Source: CAWAHD01 sp963781785
GTDB taxonomy: Bacteria > Planctomycetota > Planctomycetia > Isosphaerales > Isosphaeraceae
Assembly (NCBI GenBank): GCA_963781785.1
Contig: CAWAHD010000001.1
Coordinates: 496,001-560,000, forward strand
Length of the DNA: 64,000 nt
Reading direction: 5' to 3'
Of the stretch, positions 59,232 through 64,000 are shown in pieces. Below the pieces are notes generated by a model that was given only the letters and a program-made list of their open reading frames with translations, made no database searches and was not told the DNA's origin. A program made the position numbers and the translations under genes. The stretch's first letter is position 1; the number at the start of each line of letters is the position of its first letter.

Positions 59232-60168
59232 ATGTGCCCGATCGCGACGGCTTCCGCAATTCTGATCATAGGGATGGCAGGGCAAGGCTCGATCGCCTCC
59301 GGCGGTGACGAGGACTATCGGAATGAGGTCGAGCGTTGGCGGCAGAAGCGCGAGGCTGATCTGAAGGCAGACGACGGCTGGCTCACCGTCAGCGGACTCT
59401 ACTGGCTGCGGCCCGGCGAGACATCGATCGGCAGCGACCCGAGCCAAGATTTGCTGGTGCCGGTTCGACTTCCCGGCTCCGTCGGTACCCTCAGCGTCAC
59501 CGACGGCAAGGTTGAGTTTCGCGCGGCACCGGGCGTGACCGTCACCAAGAACGGAACGCCGTTTGATCGTGGGCGCATCCACTCGGATGCCGAGGAACAT
59601 CCCGATACACTGGCTATCGGCGACGTGAAACTGATCTTGCTCAAGCGCGGCCAACGATTGGCCGTGCGAACCAAGGACAACCAGAGTCCCCTTCGCGCCA
59701 CGTTTCGCGCGGCTGCGCTGGTATCCGGTGCGTGAGGAATGGCGGGTCCAGGCCCACTTCGTGGCATCCCCGCGGGTGACGAAGCTGAAGATGGATACGA
59801 TCGTGGGCGAGACCGAGGAAGTGGAGAGCCCCGGTGATGTGACGTTCGAGCGGGGCGACAAGACCTATCGCCTCCAGGCGGCGAGCCAGAAGGACGGCAG
59901 GCTCTGGTTTGTGTTCCGCGACGGCACGAGCGGCCGGACGACGCATGGAGGTGCGCGTCAGCTTTACGCTGAGCCCCCACGGGGTGGCACCGTCACGCTT
60001 GACTTCAACAAGGCGACGAATTTTCCGTGCGCGTACATCCCCTACGCCACTTGCCCGCTGGCACCTCCTCGGAACCGGCTGAGCCTGGCGATCGAGGCCG
60101 GAGAGCTCAAATACGAGCCCGCTGGCAAGGACCATCCGGCCGGTGAATCCGGGCACTCGTCCCGGTGA
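59232..60168 (+). CDS. DUF1684 protein with leader (frameshifted)
   Basis: The first frame has a leader (MCPIATASAILIIGMAGQGS) and DYRNEVERWRQKREADLKAD, DGWLTVSGLYWLRPGETSIG; the second holds EEWRVQAHFVASPRVTKLKM, RLWFVFRDGTSG, TVTLDFNKATNFPCAYIPYA and CPLAPPRNRLSLAIEAGE. This is the DUF1684 pattern, including the C-terminal DFNxAxNPPCAF-like motif. The break is at the CG tract 59706-59712; one more CG gives FRARLRWYPVREEW. The function of DUF1684 is unknown. The ATG at 59232 has AGGAGA upstream. Confidence 0.83.
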
Positions 60169-60226
60169 GCAGAGCCGGTGATTGACTCAACTCGACCGCA
60201 AGTACGGACTTGAAGGGACAGCAGGG

Positions 60227-62466
60227 ATGACTCCAGAACCGAGCCGACAGCCGCCGGACCGAGGACGGATCGACCAGGCGAGCGCCCCGGCGTTACCGAA
60301 GAGATCGAGGTGCGGGGCCACATCGTGGATTCGCTGTTGCTTCCCAAGATTCTGGATCGCATCTTGCTGATGGGAGGGACGTTCGAAATCCGGGAGTGCA
60401 AGATCGGCGTGCGCCGCGCCGACGCGAGCTATGCGCGGATCGCTGTCCGCGCCGACAACCATGAGGTCCTGAGCGCCATCCTGGGAGACCTGGTCGAACA
60501 TGGCGCTTCGCCGGTGCATCCCGAAGACATCATGACCCAGCCGGCCGACATCGCGGGTGCATTCCCTGAAGGGTTTTACAGTACGACCAATCAACCGACG
60601 CAGCTCCGGCTCAAGGGGCGGTGGATCGACGTCCTGGACCAGGAGATGGACTGCGGCATCGTCGTCGAGCCGCCGAACAGCCAGCCGCGCTGTATTCCGA
60701 TGTATCGAGTGACCGTGGGGATGCCGATCGTGGTTGGCCACGCTGGCGTGCGGGTATTACCCGTGGAACGGTCGCGGGAAGTGAGCATGTTCGGGTTCAT
60801 GAGTTCGACGGTGTCGAGCGAGAAACCGAAATCGATCAGCGTGCGGGGCGTGGTGGATGCGATCCGATCGACCCGCGCCGCGGGGAAGAAGGTGTTGCTG
60901 GTGGGAGGGCCGGCGATCGTGCATACCGGCTCAGCGGGCCACGTGGCGCGGTTGATCCGCGAAGGTTTTATCCAGGTTCTGTTCGCAGGGAACGCGCTGG
61001 CGACCCACGACATCGAGCAAGCCCTGTATGGCACCAGCCTGGGAGTGTCGCTCTTGCACGGTGAGCCGATCGAGCACGGGCACGAACACCACCTGCGGGC
61101 GATCAATACCATCCGGCGGCTGGGAGGGATCGCCAGGGCGGTCGAGAAAGGCGTCATCACGTCGGGGATCATGTACGAGTGCGTCAAGTCCGGGATCGAC
61201 ATGGTTCTGGCCGGGTCGATCCGGGACGACGGCCCGCTGCCCGAGGTGATCACCGATTCACTCGCGGCCCAGGACCTGATGCGCCAGGCGATCCACGAGG
61301 TCGGCTTTGCACTCCTGATTGCGACGGCGCTACACTCGATCGCCACGGGTAACTTGCTGCCGGCGTGGGTCAAGGTCGTCTGCGTCGACATCAATCCGGC
61401 GACTGTGACCAAGCTCAACGACCGGGGAACGTTTCAAACGATCGGCCTTGTGACCGACGTCGAGCCATTCCTGCGCTCGCTCGCAGCCGAGCTGGCACCG
61501 CAAGCGGAGCAGCTCTCTGCGCAGTGCCGTCCTCATGACGACCGGCCCCGGTCTGACCGCGGAGCGAGCCGGCCCGGGTTTCTTGAAACAGCGGAGGCTT
61601 GGATCAACTCGATGGAGACACCAAGGGCGCCTCGAATGCTCATGTGTCCGCCGGATTACTTCGGGATCGAATACGAGATCAATCCGTGGATGAACGTCCA
61701 GTTCGGCAGCGACGCGGAGCGGTCCCGGCGGCAGTGGAACGCACTCAAGCAGACACTCGAGGAGCTGGGCGTCGCGATCGAGCTGATCGAGCCGATTGCG
61801 GGGCTGCCGGACCTTGTTTTCACGGCCAACTCTGGACTGGTATATCATAACATATTTATCAGTTCACGGTTTAGGTACAGAGTGCGGCAGGGGGAAGCGC
61901 CCCACTTTGAAGCCTGGGCGCGGCAGGGGGGCTTCGAGGTTGTGCGCCTGCCCGAGGGCTACCATTTCGAGGGGGCAGGCGACGCTCTGTTCTGCGGCGA
62001 CACGCTCTTGGCCGGCTACCGGTTCCGCAGCGACGTGCGCAGCCATCAGTGGATCGGCGAGCGCCTTGGCTTGGAGGTTCTGCCACTGGAGCTGATCGAC
62101 CCTCGTTTTTACCACCTCGACACGTGCTTTTGCCCGCTTGCTCCCGACCTGGCGCTGTACTACCCCGGGGCTTTCGACGAGTACGGCCGCTCGGTGCTGA
62201 CCGCGCGGATCGGGCGGTTGGTCGAGGTCGCCCCCGAGGAAGCGATCTCCTTTAGCTGCAATGCCGTGGTCGTCGGCGGAACGGTGATCTTGAACGAGGG
62301 AGCGCCCAAGCTGGCCGCCACCCTGGAAGAGCTGGGATTTGCCGTGCGGCCCTTGGGCTTTTCCGAGTTCATCAAGTCCGGAGGCAGCGCCAAGTGCCTG
62401 ACATTTCGCATCGACGGTGAAGAGGCAGCAAGCTGGAAGCGAGAGGCCCGGGGCGGATCAGTCTGA
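60227..62466 (+). CDS. Bifunctional LOR/SDH (ornithine cyclodeaminase-like) - arginine dihydrolase-like fusion (frameshifted near start)
   Basis: The N-terminal part (to about residue 430) is a TIGR00300/LOR-SDH domain: TEEIEVRGHIVDSLLLPKIL, VLLVGGPAIVHTGSAGHVAR, FAGNALATHDIEQALYGTSL, MVLAGSIRDDGPLPEV. The C-terminal 280 residues are an amidinotransferase/arginine deiminase-type domain: MCPPDYFGIEYEINPWMN, PDLVFTANSGLVY, RFYHLDTCFCPLAPDLALYY (His) and GGSAKCLTF with the catalytic Cys at codon 62395-62397. Cyanobacterial AgrE (ArgZ) joins the same two activities, arginine to ornithine and ornithine to proline, in the opposite order. The start is at 60227; one G missing near 60287-60293 separates it from the long frame. 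Confidence 0.8.
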
Positions 62467-62483
62467 TCAAGGGAACTTTGTTC

Positions 62484-62996
62484 ATGAACGAGCTTTACAT
62501 TCTGCGGCATGGAATTGCAGTGGACCCCGGAACTGCGGGCTATCGAGATGACGACCGGCCGCTCACGCCCAAGGGTGAGCGGCGGATGCGGCAGATTGCC
62601 CGAGGACTCTCTCTGCTGGAGGTGGGGCTCGATCGGGTCGTCACCAGTCCCCTGCCGCGGGCGCGCAAAACGGCTGAGATCGTGGCTGACGCACTGGGTG
62701 TCAAAGAACGGCTCGAGATTTCCAACGTGTTGCAAACGGGCTCGGACGCGTCAGCCGTACAAAGGTGGCTGCGCGAGCGGACCGAGCGCCGGCTGATGGT
62801 CGTCGGCCACAATCCAACTCTCAGCGATCTGATCACGCTTCTCGTGCTCGGCATGACCGCGCCACTCATCTGCGATCTGAAAAAGGGGGGCATTGCCGCG
62901 CTCGCCAGGACACCGGGCTCAGGGCACCTTTACGAGATCGCGTGGATTGCGCCGCCGCGCTTGTTGCGCAGCATCGCCGGCGGCGTGTCAGAATGA
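62484..62996 (+). CDS. sixA: SixA-type phosphohistidine phosphatase
   Basis: The 170-residue protein belongs to the histidine phosphatase superfamily with ELYILRHGIAVDPGTAGYRD (catalytic RHG), DDRPLTPKGERRMRQIARGL, DRVVTSPLPRARKTAEIVAD and LMVVGHNPTLSDLITLLVLG (second His). SixA removes phosphate from histidine phosphotransfer or PtsN/NPr-type proteins. It sits 17 bases downstream of the arginine fusion gene on the same strand and ends 35 bases from the convergent polyphosphate kinase gene. Such pairing with ppk is common in bacteria. Confidence 0.9.
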   Translation: MNELYILRHGIAVDPGTAGYRDDDRPLTPKGERRMRQIARGLSLLEVGLDRVVTSPLPRARKTAEIVADALGVKERLEISNVLQTGSDASAVQRWLRERTERRLMVVGHNPTLSDLITLLVLGMTAPLICDLKKGGIAALARTPGSGHLYEIAWIAPPRLLRSIAGGVSE

Positions 62997-63031
62997 GGAG
63001 CCAATCCGCGGATCGCTCCACCCGGGCGCTC

Positions 63032-64000
63032 TCACGTGCCGGGGGCCGTGCCGACCGGGGCGGCGGCGCGGCCGATGGGGCTGGTCTCGCAAAGCTCCAT
63101 CGCCATGTTCTGGAATTCGAGCTGGGAACGGACGCTCGGCTCACCGGGGGCGGCGGGGCTGACTCGCCGGTAGGTTCCGTCGGGCTGGAGCTCGCGTGCC
63201 TTGACGTTATCGGCGAGAACGACACCGAGGATGCCGTCGACCAGCCGCCGCTTGAGATTGGGATCTTCGATCGGAAACATGATCTCGACGCGGCGGCGGA
63301 AGTTTCGGGGCATCCAGTCGGCCGAGGCGAGGAAGACTTCCGGCTCGTCGCCGTTTTGAAAGTAGGTGATCCGCGAGTGTTCCAGGTATTTGTCGACAAT
63401 GCTGATGACGCGGATGTTGTCCGAGACGCCTGGCATCCGCGGCCGGAGGCAGCACGTGCCGCGGATGATCAGGTCAACGCGCACGCCGGCTTGAGAGGCC
63501 CGGTAGAGCATGGCAATCGTATCGGGATCGACGAGCGAATTGAGCTTGGCGATGATCCGGGCGGGGTATCCCGCAGTGGCATGAGCACATTCGCGTTCGA
63601 TCAATGCGGCCAATCGGTTGGCCAGGTGGGCGGGGGCGACGATGAGCTTGTTCCAGTGGTTGGCCTGGGAATAGCCCGTCAGAAGGTTAAACAGGGCACT
63701 GGCGTCTTCGCCGAACTCGCGGCGGCAGGTAAAGAAGCTGAGATCCGTGTACAGTCGGGCCGTCGTGGGGTTGTAATTCCCGGTGGCGAGGTGCACGTAG
63801 CGCCGGATGCCGTCGTGCTCGCGGCGGACCACCAGCGAGGCCTTGCAGTGCGTCTTGAGGCCGACGATGCCGTAGACGACGTGAACGCCGGCTTTTTGAA
63901 GCATGCGGGCCTTGTCGATGTTGTTTTCCTCGTCGAGCCGTGCTTGAAGCTCGACCAGAGCAGTCACCTGCTTGCCATTTTCCGCGGCGCGCGCCAGGGC
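63032..64000 (-). CDS. ppk1: Polyphosphate kinase 1, C-terminal part (start outside window)
   Basis: The gene runs off the right edge. The visible C-terminal region of about 322 residues includes the catalytic landmarks: VTALVELQARLDEENNI, YGIVGLKTHCKASLVVRREH (the His that is phosphorylated in PPK1 family), LATGNYNPTTARLYTDLSFF, IIAKLNSLVDPDTIAMLYRA, GVSDNIRVISIVDKYLEHSR and ASADWMPRNFRRRVEIMFPI. PPK1 makes inorganic polyphosphate from ATP. The C-terminus has an Ala/Pro-rich tail. It converges with sixA. Confidence 0.95.
   Translation of the reverse strand, partial: ALARAAENGKQVTALVELQARLDEENNIDKARMLQKAGVHVVYGIVGLKTHCKASLVVRREHDGIRRYVHLATGNYNPTTARLYTDLSFFTCRREFGEDASALFNLLTGYSQANHWNKLIVAPAHLANRLAALIERECAHATAGYPARIIAKLNSLVDPDTIAMLYRASQAGVRVDLIIRGTCCLRPRMPGVSDNIRVISIVDKYLEHSRITYFQNGDEPEVFLASADWMPRNFRRRVEIMFPIEDPNLKRRLVDGILGVVLADNVKARELQPDGTYRRVSPAAPGEPSVRSQLEFQNMAMELCETSPIGRAAAPVGTAPGT

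Overview
The window looks like a high-GC planctomycete chromosome, probably of the Isosphaeraceae/Gemmatales type. This is inferred from gene content: a DUF1549/DUF1553 plus DUF1501 gene pair, secreted proteins with the LEPR-XLL N-terminal signature, a DUF1559 (H-X9-DG) pilin-like domain, an ECF sigma factor coupled to a zinc-finger Ser/Thr kinase, and many Uma2 remnants. No rRNA is present, and one imperfect tRNA-Ser(GGA) is seen.

Layout. 0.0-4.5 kb: cell-surface polysaccharide genes (end of a membrane glycosyltransferase, a flippase, a methyltransferase, a family 2 glycosyltransferase). 4.5-9 kb: secreted methyltransferase, PP2C phosphatase, RluA-type pseudouridine synthase, proline-rich lipoprotein, TMEM14 protein. 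9-17 kb: Gly/Tyr-rich PDZ protein, the DUF1549/DUF1501 pair, and two convergent LEPR-XLL secreted proteins sharing a terminator. 17-29 kb: ABC ATPase with a large membrane partner, MazG-like protein, TPR/zinc-peptidase protein, lipoprotein, polyprenyl-phosphate glycosyltransferase, sugar isomerase-like protein, rhomboid, and heptad repeats between genes. 29-38 kb: accessory DNA with repeat arrays, an IS91-like fragment, two IS21-family elements head to head, an IS256-family element inside the second, truncated Uma2, tRNA-Ser, and a broken VapBC pair. 38-49 kb: VOC protein, SecD-head protein, kinase debris, DUF4058, then the ECF sigma factor with a 1052-residue kinase-pilin fusion, a PH-like protein, a secreted DUF, a second rhomboid and an OprB-like porin. 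50-64 kb: a ureohydrolase followed by a CbiX-DUF362 fusion, Uma2 remnants, a nuclease/phosphatase, a hydrolase-methyltransferase pair, DUF1573, DUF1684, a bifunctional arginine-to-proline type fusion, SixA, and the end of polyphosphate kinase.

At least a dozen otherwise good genes are split by one- or two-base frameshifts, several of them at CGCG tracts or G/A runs. I annotate each as one gene spanning the shift. This pattern suggests an indel-prone assembly more than wholesale gene decay, but the sequence alone cannot settle it.

The most unusual items are: the sigma factor translationally coupled to a zinc finger-kinase-ectodomain-prepilin fusion; the ureohydrolase beside a chelatase-DUF362 fusion; the arginine dihydrolase-like/LOR-SDH fusion in the reverse order to cyanobacterial AgrE; and the intergenic heptad repeats.
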